Origin: Paraburkholderia largidicola
GTDB lineage: Bacteria; Pseudomonadota; Gammaproteobacteria; Burkholderiales; Burkholderiaceae
Direction: 5' to 3'
NCBI RefSeq assembly: GCF_013426895.1
Contig: NZ_AP023174.1
Coordinates: forward strand, 2,852,001 to 2,916,000
Length of the DNA: 64,000 nucleotides
The notes under the pieces are model-generated. The model was given only the letters and a program-made list of their open reading frames with translations, made no database searches and was not told the DNA's origin. Position 1 is the stretch's first letter. Each line of letters begins with the position of its first letter. The translations under genes and the position numbers were made by a program. Below are positions 54,890 to 63,436 of this stretch, in pieces.

Positions 54890-55599
54890 GCGTCGACGTC
54901 GGCGACGAGCATATAGCCGACGCCCCACACGGTCTTGATGTAACGCGGTTTGGACGGATCGCCTTCGATCGCCTGCCGCAGACGCAGAATCTGCACGTCG
55001 ATGCTGCGGTCGAGCGCATCGTGGTCGCGCCCTCTCGCGCGCGCGATCAGATTGTCGCGGCTTACCGCACGGTTCGGCGACGCGGCGAGCGCCGTCAGCA
55101 GCAGCATCTGCGCCGAATGCAGTTCGAGAAGCTCGTCCTGTTTGTAGAGACACTGCTTGCCGACATCGAGCCGGAAGTCGCCGAAACGCAAAGTTTGCGT
55201 GGTGACGGTCGGATCGTTCGAAGCGATTTTCTGGCGGCGCAGCAACGCATTGATGCGCGCCACCAGTTCGCGCGGCAGGAATGGCTTGGCGAGGTAATCG
55301 TCGGCGCCCGTTTCGAGGCCGATCACGCGATCGAGCGGATCGCCTTTGGCCGTGAGCATCAGAATGGGCAGCGTGTGCCCTTCCGCCCGCAGTTTTGCGC
55401 AGATCTGCAAGCCGTCTTCTTCGCCGATCATCAGATCGAGTACCAGCAGGTCATACGGCTCGCGCTGCAGATAGCGTTCGAGCCGCTTGCTGTTTTCGAC
55501 GGCGCGGACTTCGAAACCATGTCCGCTCAGAAAGCGCTGCAGCATATTGCGGAGTTCCGCTTCGTCGTCGAGCACGATGATGCGGGCGGGTCGGTCCAT
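54886..55599 (-). CDS. OmpR-type response regulator
   Basis: A 237-residue regulator with a receiver domain (acidic pair in VLDDEAELR, phosphoacceptor Asp in DLLVLDLMIGEEDG, Lys in DDYLAKPF) and a winged-helix DNA-binding domain (ALAASPNRAVSRDNL, DALDRSIDVQILRLRQ, YIKTVWGVGYML). It closely resembles OmpR. It is coupled to the EnvZ-type kinase, and an EF-hand-like gene ends 72 bases upstream on the same strand. Confidence 0.95.
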   Translation of the reverse strand: MDRPARIIVLDDEAELRNMLQRFLSGHGFEVRAVENSKRLERYLQREPYDLLVLDLMIGEEDGLQICAKLRAEGHTLPILMLTAKGDPLDRVIGLETGADDYLAKPFLPRELVARINALLRRQKIASNDPTVTTQTLRFGDFRLDVGKQCLYKQDELLELHSAQMLLLTALAASPNRAVSRDNLIARARGRDHDALDRSIDVQILRLRQAIEGDPSKPRYIKTVWGVGYMLVADVDA

Positions 55600-55671
55600 G
55601 CAAGGCTCCTTCGTCGCTTATGGTTTCATTCGTCTAGCAACAGTGTAGCTTCATGCCGACCCGTTTTTTCG

Positions 55672-55965
55672 TCAGTGCGATCCCGCGCGCTGGGCCATGA
55701 ACTGCTCGATCTGCGCGAGCGTCACGTAGCCCTGCTTCTGCGTGTCGATCTCGTTGAAATGCTGCGCCACGCGTGGCATACCCGTCTGCGCCTGAGCGAG
55801 CGTCAGTTTGCCGTCATGCGTCGCGTTGGCGGCGGCGAAGCGCTCCTGCAGCTGCTGCATCATGCGCTCCATGCGCGGCGATCCCGCCATTGCTTGCGGC
55901 GCGGTCTGAGCCATCACGCCCGTCGATGCAATGCACAAAGCCAGAATAGCGATCAACTTCTTCAT
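55672..55965 (-). CDS. EF-hand-like small periplasmic protein
   Basis: A 97-residue protein with a signal peptide (about residues 1-19, MKKLIAILALCIASTGVMA). Two EF-hand-like loops are visible at about 47-58 (ATHDGKLTLAQ) and 74-85 (TQKQGYVTLAQ). Their calcium-ligand positions are mostly lost: the first reads Asn, Thr, Asp at positions 1, 3, 5 with Gln at 12; the second Asp, Gln, Gln with Gln at 12. Calcium binding is therefore doubtful. The GGGAA ribosome site supports the start. It may be cotranscribed with the two-component genes. Confidence 0.75.
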   Translation of the reverse strand: MKKLIAILALCIASTGVMAQTAPQAMAGSPRMERMMQQLQERFAAANATHDGKLTLAQAQTGMPRVAQHFNEIDTQKQGYVTLAQIEQFMAQRAGSH

Positions 55966-56290
55966 TTCCCATCTCCATCATCGGTTCGTTCAACTTCTTC
56001 GCTACGTCGTGTTGCGATTCGTCGTTGGCGAAGCGAATTCTGGTTGTCCGGGACGCTCGAGGCAATTTCAAAGTTATGTCGATCTATGTCATGTCGGCGC
56101 CCCGCATTTTCACGCACGATGCACCGCGTACTACGAAGCAGACGCTTCAAACACGGGCGTGCTTTTTACGACATCGAATGAAATAAGTCATTGCTGCCCT
56201 TCATCGAAGGCGTTGCGTATCGTTTGCACGTCGGCGGTCTCATCAGCACTTCACATCGCAATCCGCCGGCATCTGTTTCGGGAGTTTCAT

Positions 56291-56572
56291 GTGAACATTC
56301 GCTCTGCTTATACGTCCGCGATCGCCGCCATGGGGATCGCCTGCTCGACGAGTGCCTATGCCGGCACCGTCTTCGTTCATGCGGCCTATGTGCCTGCCGC
56401 CGTCTATGCACCGGCGCGCACGCTCTATTACGTGCCGCCGCAACCGCCTGCCGTGGTGCCCATCGTGCCGGCGGCGCCCGTCGTGCCCTACGTCGCCGTC
56501 GTGCCGCCACCCGTGCCCGCGATACCGCTGCCTTATGCGACCGTACCCGTCCCGATCATCATTACCCGCTGA
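56291..56572 (+). CDS. Small Pro/Val-rich secreted protein
   Basis: A 93-residue protein of unknown function. A signal peptide ends near residue 25 (SAIAAMGIACSTSAYAG); the rest is almost entirely Pro, Val, Ala and Tyr (PPQPPAVVPIVPAAPVVPY), suggesting an extended cell-envelope peptide. The GTG start has GGAG six bases upstream; the nearby ATG runs straight into a stop. It lies between the EF-hand gene and the ferritin-like gene. Low complexity limits any further call. Confidence 0.6.
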   Translation: MNIRSAYTSAIAAMGIACSTSAYAGTVFVHAAYVPAAVYAPARTLYYVPPQPPAVVPIVPAAPVVPYVAVVPPPVPAIPLPYATVPVPIIITR

Positions 56573-56664
56573 TCGCAGTCGCGCCGCGATTCACTTGATC
56601 TTTGATGAGGCGAGGCCAACAATGAAAGACTCTTTCGTCGTCGACGAATATCGTGGAGGGCCAC

Positions 56665-57135
56665 ATGCCAGACATCGAAAAGGACAAGGTCATCGCCGTG
56701 CTGAACCAGATTCTCGAATCCGAGCTGGCAGGCGTGGTCCGTTATACGCACTACTCCTTCCTCGTGTTCGGCTTTGGCCGCATTCCGATCGTGTCGTGGC
56801 TGCGCCAGCAGGCTGACGAATCGCTGCTGCACGCGCATCAGGCGGGCGAATGGATCACGACGCTCGGCGAGTATCCGTCGCTAGGCATCGGTGCCCTGCT
56901 CGATTCGCATACGACGGACATCACGACCATCCTGCGCGAATCGCTCACGGCGGAAGACGTCGCGCTCGGCCTGTATCGCGATCTGCTCGCGCTGGTCAAG
57001 GACCGCTCGGTCGCGCTCGAAGAATATGCGCGGCAGATGATTACCGTCGAAGAGATGCACGCGGGCGAAGTGGACAAGATGTTGCGCAAGCCTGGCACGG
57101 TGGGCACATCGGGCGAGCGCGGCGCGGCGCATTGA
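56665..57135 (+). CDS. Bacterioferritin-like / ferritin-like domain protein
   Basis: A 156-residue four-helix protein: helix A with LNQILESELAGVVRYTHYSF (Glu18/Glu20), helix B with QQADESLLHAHQAGEWI (Glu52, His56), and helix D with EEYARQMITVEEMHAGEV (Glu129/Glu130, His132), giving a plausible di-iron site. The Met that ligates haem in bacterioferritin helix B is not present. It could be a bacterioferritin relative for iron storage or a ferroxidase-type protein. GGAGGG supports the ATG at 56665; an upstream GTG is less likely. Confidence 0.8.
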   Translation: MPDIEKDKVIAVLNQILESELAGVVRYTHYSFLVFGFGRIPIVSWLRQQADESLLHAHQAGEWITTLGEYPSLGIGALLDSHTTDITTILRESLTAEDVALGLYRDLLALVKDRSVALEEYARQMITVEEMHAGEVDKMLRKPGTVGTSGERGAAH

Positions 57136-57472
57136 GTTTCTTTGCCGGGTTGTAAGGGTGCAATCGCAAGCACTCTGTTCAATTGTCAAATCAGTCGGCA
57201 CGCTTGGATCGCGCGCACAACTTTCCATCTAGTCCACCTCCCGGCAAGCGCCGCATACATCAAACCATGATGCATGCGGCGCTTGCGTTTCTGACACCTC
57301 GCGCACTGCATTTAACGTTTCGTCCGCCGTCTGGCGCGTCTATTCCCCTAAAGCTTCTGCAAGCATGATCTCGTTTGCAACGACCCATGCTAGGCTATGC
57401 GCGGCATCAGGCTGTTGAATTCTGCATTCGCAATTTCGTTCGTAGTCCGCGCGGGTAATACAAGGTGGATAG
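57136..57472. other. Intergenic region holding a strong stem-loop
   Basis: Between the ferritin-like gene and the efflux operon. It contains the inverted repeat at 57244-57286, described separately, and otherwise no gene that I can support. AAGGTGG near 57462 is the ribosome site of the next gene. Confidence 0.45.
57244..57286 (+). terminator. Stem-loop, possible terminator of the ferritin-like gene
   Basis: GCAAGCGCCGCAT (57244-57256) pairs with ATGCGGCGCTTGC (57274-57286) and, after one unpaired base, CATCA pairs with TGATG around loop AACCA. The 18 pairs make a very stable structure, followed only by GTTTCT, so termination is possible but not typical. Confidence 0.55.
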
Positions 57473-59041
57473 ATGATCGATGACGTCAATGGCAGTTTCA
57501 GTCGCAGTCGTTTGCATAGACCTTCACGTTTCGCGTTCGACGCTTCGATCAGCGTAGCCGTCGTCATTCTGGGCGCGGCATTGCTTCCCCTGTCCGGCTG
57601 CATGGTCGGCCCCGATTACCGCACGCCCGCCCCGCCCGCCACTGAAACCTATACGCCCACGCCGTTGCCCGATCAGACGGCGTCGTCGCCTGGCGCATCG
57701 GGTGTGCCACAGCAATTCATCGCAGGACAGGACATTCCCGGCCAATGGTGGACGCTCTTTCATTGCGAGCCGCTCGACGCGCTGATACGCGAGGCCCTCG
57801 CCAATAGCCCGAACGTCGCCGCAGCGCAGGCGGCGCTCAGACAGGCGGCCGAAAACTATCGTGCGGAAGTGGGCAGCGCGCTGTATCCGTCCGTCGATGC
57901 AAAGCTCAATGCGACTCGCGAGAAGTTCAACGGTGTCACCTTCGGTCAGCCCGGACTCACGGAAATACTGAACCTGTACAACGCATCGGTGAATGTGTCG
58001 TACAACCTCGACGTGTTCGGCGGCTCGCGGCGCGAACTCGAAGCACTGCGCTCGCAAATCGATTACCAGGGCTTTCAGTTGCAGGCCACGTATCTCGCAC
58101 TGTCGGCGAACATCGTGACGGCAGCGGTCAAAGAAGCGTCGTTGCGCGAACAGATCGATTCGACCGAGCGCATCGCCGCCGATGAAGACGCGCAACTCGG
58201 CGTATTGCGCAAACAGTTCGAGCTGGGCGGCGTGGGCCGCACTGCCGTGCTTTCGCAGGAAACGTTGCTCGCGCAAACACGCGCGACGCTGCCGCCGCTG
58301 CGTCAATCGCTCGATCAGACGCGGCATCAGCTTGCCGTGCTCGCGGGCAAGCCGCCGAGCGATACGGCCGTGCCCGAGTTCAGGCTGTCGATGTTCACGT
58401 TGCCGCAGAGCCTGCCCGTGAGTCTGCCTTCGTCGCTCGTCAGGCAACGGCCCGACATTCTCGCCGCCGACGCCACCTTGCATCAGGCGAGCGCGCAGGT
58501 CGGCGTAGCGACGGCGAACCTGTATCCGCAGATCACGCTGTCCGCGAGCTATGGCCCGCAGGCGCTCACGCCCGCCGGACTGCTCAAATACGCGGACATG
58601 ATCTGGAGTCTCGGCGCGGGTATCACACAGCCCATTTTTCACGGCGGTCAGTTGAACGCGCAAAAGCGCGCGGCCGAGGCCGCATTCGATCAGGCCAACG
58701 CGCAGTATCGGCAAACGGTGTTGCTCGCGTTCCAGAACGTCGCCGATACGTTGCGCGCGCTCGAGCACGACGCGACGGGGCTCGCCGCGCAAACGGACGC
58801 ATGGCGCGCGGCGAGTACGTCGCTCGATCTGACGCGCGGCCAGTTTCGCGTCGGCGGCGTCAGCTATCTGGCGCTGCTCGATGCGCAGCGTCAATACCAG
58901 CAGACCGTCGTGAATCTCGCGCAGGCGCAGGCCGCGCGCTATGCGGATACGGCGGCGCTGTTCCAGGCGCTCGGCGGAGGCTGGTGGAACGACGCGACCA
59001 CGAGCCAGGCCAATCAGGCAAATCCCGCCACGCCGCACTGA
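57473..59041 (+). CDS. RND efflux outer-membrane lipoprotein, OprM/NodT family
   Basis: A 522-residue outer-membrane channel. The signal has a long n-region and ends in the lipobox LSGC (Cys43), so the protein is lipidated; PDYRTPAPPATETY follows as in OprM. Two similar halves each carry TolC-type helices (LIREALANSPNVAAAQAALRQAAENYRAEVG, LVRQRPDILAADATLHQASAQVGVATANLYPQITL). It is the first gene of a three-gene efflux operon, which differs from the common adaptor-pump-channel order. Confidence 0.93.
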   Translation: MIDDVNGSFSRSRLHRPSRFAFDASISVAVVILGAALLPLSGCMVGPDYRTPAPPATETYTPTPLPDQTASSPGASGVPQQFIAGQDIPGQWWTLFHCEPLDALIREALANSPNVAAAQAALRQAAENYRAEVGSALYPSVDAKLNATREKFNGVTFGQPGLTEILNLYNASVNVSYNLDVFGGSRRELEALRSQIDYQGFQLQATYLALSANIVTAAVKEASLREQIDSTERIAADEDAQLGVLRKQFELGGVGRTAVLSQETLLAQTRATLPPLRQSLDQTRHQLAVLAGKPPSDTAVPEFRLSMFTLPQSLPVSLPSSLVRQRPDILAADATLHQASAQVGVATANLYPQITLSASYGPQALTPAGLLKYADMIWSLGAGITQPIFHGGQLNAQKRAAEAAFDQANAQYRQTVLLAFQNVADTLRALEHDATGLAAQTDAWRAASTSLDLTRGQFRVGGVSYLALLDAQRQYQQTVVNLAQAQAARYADTAALFQALGGGWWNDATTSQANQANPATPH

Positions 59042-59134
59042 TTTTCTGCAGTCGCCGCGCGTCGCATGCGATGAGCCCGCAGCGCCGCCGGACGCGTTTC
59101 GTGCCTCACCCGTTTGCCGTGCAAGGACATGACG

Positions 59135-60286
59135 ATGACGACGAAAAGACCGATGACAAAGCGGATGATCATCATGCTGATCTGCGTGGGCGTGCTGCTC
59201 GCCGCGCTGGTCGGCTTCAACCTGTTCAAGGCGCACATGATCCGGAAGTTCATGGCGAGCAACGCGGCGCCCGCCGCGACCGTCACGTCCGCGGTCGCGC
59301 GCTATCAAAGCTGGCAGCCGCAACTGTCCGCCGTCGGCAGCCTGCGCGCGGTGCGCGGCGTCGACGTGACGACGGAAGTGCCCGGCCTCGTGCGCGAGAT
59401 TCCGTTCAGTTCGGGACAGGAAGTGAAAGCAGGCCAGGTGCTGGTGCGCCTGAACGACGATTCGGACCGCGCGCTGCTTGCGTCGCTGCAAGCCGCAGCG
59501 GAACTCGCGCAAACCGTCTATAAGCGCGACAAGGCGCAGTACGACATTCAGGCGATCGCCAAGGCGCAACTCGACGCCGATGCCGCCGACCTGAAAAGCA
59601 AGCGTGCGCAGGTGGATCAACAGGCTGCGCTCGTCGAAAAGAAAACCATCCGCGCGCCGTTCGCGGGGCGCGTCGGCATCACGACCGTCAATCCCGGCCA
59701 GTACCTCAACCCCGGCGACGCCATCGTCACGTTGCAGGCCATCGACCCGATCTACGCCGACTTCTATCTGCCGCAGCAACAGCTCGGGCAATTGCAGGTC
59801 GGGCAAACCGTCGTTGTCGATACGAACGCGTACAACAGCCGCACGTTCGACGGCAAGATCCGCTCGATCAATCCGCGCGTCGACAACACGACGCGCAACG
59901 TGCAGATCGAAGCGACCGTCGACAACCGCGAGCGCAAGCTGCTGCCCGGCATGTATGCGAACGTGAAGATCGACGCGGGCAATGAAGAACGCTATCTGAC
60001 GCTGCCGCAAACGGCGATCACCTATAACCCGTACGGCGCGACCGTGTTCGTCGTCAAACCCGGCGAGCACAAGGACGCGCATGGCAAGGTCATGCCCATC
60101 GCGCAACAGGTGTTCATCACGCCGGGCCCGACGCGCGGCGATCAGGTGGCGATTCTGAAGGGCATCGGCGAAGGCACGCAGGTCGTGACGAGTGGCCAGT
60201 TGAAGTTGAAGAACGGCACGCCGCTCGTGATCGACAACCGCGTGCTGCCTGCGGACAGCCCGAACCCGACGCCTCAGGAACAATAA
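59135..60286 (+). CDS. RND efflux periplasmic adaptor subunit
   Basis: A 383-residue membrane-fusion protein. One N-terminal span (MIIMLICVGVLLAALVGFNLF) anchors it; then the lipoyl halves (VTTEVPGLVREIPFSSGQEVKAGQVLVRLND and VEKKTIRAPFAGRVGITTVNPGQYLNPGD) around a coiled coil, a beta-barrel, and the membrane-proximal domain. ATGs at 59129 and 59135 are possible; AAGG is eight bases from the second, which I use. It links the pump to the outer-membrane channel. Confidence 0.93.
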   Translation: MTTKRPMTKRMIIMLICVGVLLAALVGFNLFKAHMIRKFMASNAAPAATVTSAVARYQSWQPQLSAVGSLRAVRGVDVTTEVPGLVREIPFSSGQEVKAGQVLVRLNDDSDRALLASLQAAAELAQTVYKRDKAQYDIQAIAKAQLDADAADLKSKRAQVDQQAALVEKKTIRAPFAGRVGITTVNPGQYLNPGDAIVTLQAIDPIYADFYLPQQQLGQLQVGQTVVVDTNAYNSRTFDGKIRSINPRVDNTTRNVQIEATVDNRERKLLPGMYANVKIDAGNEERYLTLPQTAITYNPYGATVFVVKPGEHKDAHGKVMPIAQQVFITPGPTRGDQVAILKGIGEGTQVVTSGQLKLKNGTPLVIDNRVLPADSPNPTPQEQ

Positions 60287-60297
60287 GAGGCCGCCCG

Positions 60298-63200
60298 ATG
60301 AAATTCACCGATATCTTTATCGAACGGCCGGTGCTCGCGTCCGTCGTGAGCCTGCTGATTCTCGTGCTCGGCCTGCGTGCGCTGTCGACGCTCAAGGTCA
60401 GCGAATATCCGCAGACGGAAAACGGCGTGGTCACGATCATGACCGCGTACTACGGCGCGAGCGCCGACACGATGGCCGGCTTCATCACGCAGCCGCTCGA
60501 GTCCGCGATCGCGCAGGCGCAGGGCATCGACTACATGTCGTCGTCGAGCACGACGGGCCTCTCGACGATCACCGCGACGCTGCGTCTGAACTACGACTCC
60601 AACCGCGCGCTGACGGAGATCAATACCCAGATCGCGTCGGTGCGCAACCAGTTGCCGCCGCAAGCGCAGCAGCCGGTGCTGACCGTGCAGGTCGGCCAGA
60701 CCACCGACGCGATGTACATGGGCTTCTACAGCGATGTGCTGCCGAGCAACAACGTCACCGACTATCTGCTGCGCGTCGTGAAGCCGAAGCTCGATTCCGT
60801 CCAGGGCGTGCAGACGGCGGAAATTCTCGGCGGGCGGCAGTTTGCGTTGCGGGCTTGGCTCGATTCGACGAAGCTCGCCGCGCACAACGTGACGGCTTCC
60901 GACGTGTTCGCGGCACTCGGCAACAACAACTATCTGGCGACGCTCGGCACGACCAAAGGGCAGATGATCAGCGTCGATCTGAACGCGGGCACCGACCTGC
61001 ATTCCGTCGAAGACTTCAGGAAGCTCGTCGTCAAGCAGAAGAACGGCGCGATCGTGCGCCTCGAAGATGTGGGCAATGTCGTGCTCGGCGCGGACAGCTA
61101 CGACTTCAACGTCGCGTTCAGCGGCAAGCGATCGGTGTTCATCGGCATCAAGGTCGCGCCGGACGCGAACGTGCTCGATGTGGCCAAGCGCGTAAAGGCG
61201 ATCTTTCCCGACCTGCAGAAGCAGTTCCCGACGGGCATGACGGGCGACATCGTCTACGACGCGACGGACTTCATCAACACCGCGATCGAAGAAGTGGTGA
61301 AGACGCTCGTCGAAGCGCTGCTGATCGTGACGGTCGTGATCTTCCTGTTCCTCGGCAGCTTCCGCGCGGTGATCGTGCCGGTGATCGCGATGCCGCTGTC
61401 GCTGATCGGCACGTTCTTCGTGATGCAGCTGCTCGGCTATTCGATCAATCTGCTGACGCTGCTCGCGCTCGTGCTCGCGATCGGACTCGTGGTCGACGAC
61501 GCGATCATCGTGGTCGAGAACGTCGACCGGCACATGAAGGAGGAAGGCAAGCAGCCGTTCGAAGCCGCGATGATCGCCGCGCGCGAGCTGGGCGGGCCGA
61601 TTCTCGCGATGACGGTCGTGCTGATCGCCGTGTATCTGCCCATCGGTTTTCAGGGCGGGCTGACGGGCGCGCTATTCACCGAGTTTGCGTTCACGCTGGC
61701 GGGCGCGGTGGCCGTATCGGGTGTGATCGCGCTGAGCCTGTCGCCCATGATGTGTTCGCGATTTTTCCGCATGGATCAGGAGTCGGGACGCTTCGCGCGT
61801 TTCGTCGACAGACAGTTCGAGCGTGTGCATCACGGCTATCAACGGCTTTTGCATTCGATGCTCGACACGTGGCCCGTGTTCATCGTGATGGGAGCGCTGC
61901 TGTTGTGCGGCACCGTGTATCTGTTCATGACCTCGCAATCGGAGCTTGCGCCGCAGGAGGACCAGGGCATCGTGCTGTCGCAGATCCAAGGGCCGCCGAA
62001 TGCGACGATCCAGCAGATGCAGACCTACGCGGACCAGGTGTTCGACATCTCGAAGGACATGCCCGAGTATTCGCAGATGTTCCAGTTGACGGGTGCGCCG
62101 ACGCTGAATCAGGGGATTGGCGGCGTGCTGTTCAAGACGTGGGACAAGCGCAAGAAGAACGCGACGCAGTTACAGCAGGAGTTGCAGGCGAAGTGGAACG
62201 GCATCGCGGGCGCGCGCGTGGCCGCGTTCCAGTTTCCGCCATTGCCGGGCGCGCAGGGCTTGCCGGTGCAGTTCGTGATCAGCACGACGGAGCCGTTCGA
62301 GAACCTGAACGAAGTGTCGCAGGCCGTGCTGCAGAAAGCGCGCGAAAGCGGCATGTTCTTTTTCGTCGATAGCGATCTGAAGATCGACAAGCCGGAGAGC
62401 GTGCTGGTCGTGGATCGCGATAAGGTTGCGTCGCTTGGGCTCACGCAGAGCGATGTCGGGCAGACGCTGGGTGCAGCGCTGGGCGGCAACTACGTGAATT
62501 ACTTTTCGATTGCGGGGCGCTCGTACAAGGTGATTCCGCAGGTACTGCAAACGGATCGTTTGAATCCGACGCAGGTGCTCGACTATTATTTGCGTACGCC
62601 GGATGGCAGCGTGATACCGGCGTCGACCGTCACGCATCTGAAGCAGAACGTGGTGCCGGAGTCGATCAATCACTTTCAGCAGTTGAACTCGGCGACGATT
62701 TCCGGTGTGATTGCGCCGGGGATTTCGCAGGGCGAAGTACTCGACTTTCTGCGCAAGGCCACGACCGATGCCGCGCCGACTGGCTATAGCGCGGATTACT
62801 CCGGGTTGTCGCGACAGTTCGTGCAGGAGTCGGGCGGATTTGTGATTACGTTGATGTTCGCGACGATCATTGTGTTTCTGGCGCTGGCCGCGCAGTTCGA
62901 AAGTTTTCGCGATCCTGTTGTGATTCTTGTGTCGGTGCCGATGGCATTGTTTGGGGCGTTGATCTTTATTAATCTCGGGCTGTCGACGCTCAATATCTAT
63001 ACGCAGGTTGGGCTGGTTACTTTGATGGGGCTTGTTAGCAAGCACGGTATTTTGATTGTGCAGTTCGCTAATGAGTTGCAACGTGCAGGGCGTTCGAAGC
63101 GCGAGGCGCTTGAGGAGGCTGCCGCTGTGCGATTGCGGCCTATTCTGATGACTACCGCCGCGATGGTGCTTGGGGTTTTGCCTTTGGTGATCGCGTCGGG

Positions 63201-63351
63201 CGCTGGCGCCGCTGGGCGGAATGCAATGGGGCTTGTGATCTTCTCCGGGCTTTCTATTGGCACGCTGTTTACGCTGTTTGTTGTGCCTGCGATGTATATG
63301 CTTTTGGCCGCTGATCATCATAAGGATCGGAGTCAGCCGGTTGTGGTTTGA
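60298..63351 (+). CDS. RND efflux inner-membrane transporter
   Basis: A 1017-residue drug/proton antiporter of the HAE1 type with twelve membrane spans and two large periplasmic loops. The proton-relay Asp pair is in GLVVDDAIIVVENVDRH in the fourth span, and the Lys of the tenth span in GLVSKHGILIVQFANELQ. The N-terminus MKFTDIFIERPVLASVV is typical. It starts 11 bases after the adaptor stop. Substrates cannot be read from the sequence, and no regulator gene adjoins the operon within the window. Confidence 0.95.
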   Translation: MKFTDIFIERPVLASVVSLLILVLGLRALSTLKVSEYPQTENGVVTIMTAYYGASADTMAGFITQPLESAIAQAQGIDYMSSSSTTGLSTITATLRLNYDSNRALTEINTQIASVRNQLPPQAQQPVLTVQVGQTTDAMYMGFYSDVLPSNNVTDYLLRVVKPKLDSVQGVQTAEILGGRQFALRAWLDSTKLAAHNVTASDVFAALGNNNYLATLGTTKGQMISVDLNAGTDLHSVEDFRKLVVKQKNGAIVRLEDVGNVVLGADSYDFNVAFSGKRSVFIGIKVAPDANVLDVAKRVKAIFPDLQKQFPTGMTGDIVYDATDFINTAIEEVVKTLVEALLIVTVVIFLFLGSFRAVIVPVIAMPLSLIGTFFVMQLLGYSINLLTLLALVLAIGLVVDDAIIVVENVDRHMKEEGKQPFEAAMIAARELGGPILAMTVVLIAVYLPIGFQGGLTGALFTEFAFTLAGAVAVSGVIALSLSPMMCSRFFRMDQESGRFARFVDRQFERVHHGYQRLLHSMLDTWPVFIVMGALLLCGTVYLFMTSQSELAPQEDQGIVLSQIQGPPNATIQQMQTYADQVFDISKDMPEYSQMFQLTGAPTLNQGIGGVLFKTWDKRKKNATQLQQELQAKWNGIAGARVAAFQFPPLPGAQGLPVQFVISTTEPFENLNEVSQAVLQKARESGMFFFVDSDLKIDKPESVLVVDRDKVASLGLTQSDVGQTLGAALGGNYVNYFSIAGRSYKVIPQVLQTDRLNPTQVLDYYLRTPDGSVIPASTVTHLKQNVVPESINHFQQLNSATISGVIAPGISQGEVLDFLRKATTDAAPTGYSADYSGLSRQFVQESGGFVITLMFATIIVFLALAAQFESFRDPVVILVSVPMALFGALIFINLGLSTLNIYTQVGLVTLMGLVSKHGILIVQFANELQRAGRSKREALEEAAAVRLRPILMTTAAMVLGVLPLVIASGAGAAGRNAMGLVIFSGLSIGTLFTLFVVPAMYMLLAADHHKDRSQPVVV

Positions 63352-63436
63352 GGATGCAAAGGGGGCTTTTTTGGTTTTGTTGTTGTTTTCGTCTTTTGCC
63401 TTTGCGCTGCATGCGTCGCCGCGCGGTGTGCTTGCC

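Noticed and set aside
57524..60283. Minus-strand open frame of 919 codons opposite the efflux channel and adaptor
   Set aside because: Arg/His-rich shadow frame; the plus-strand genes have full family motifs.
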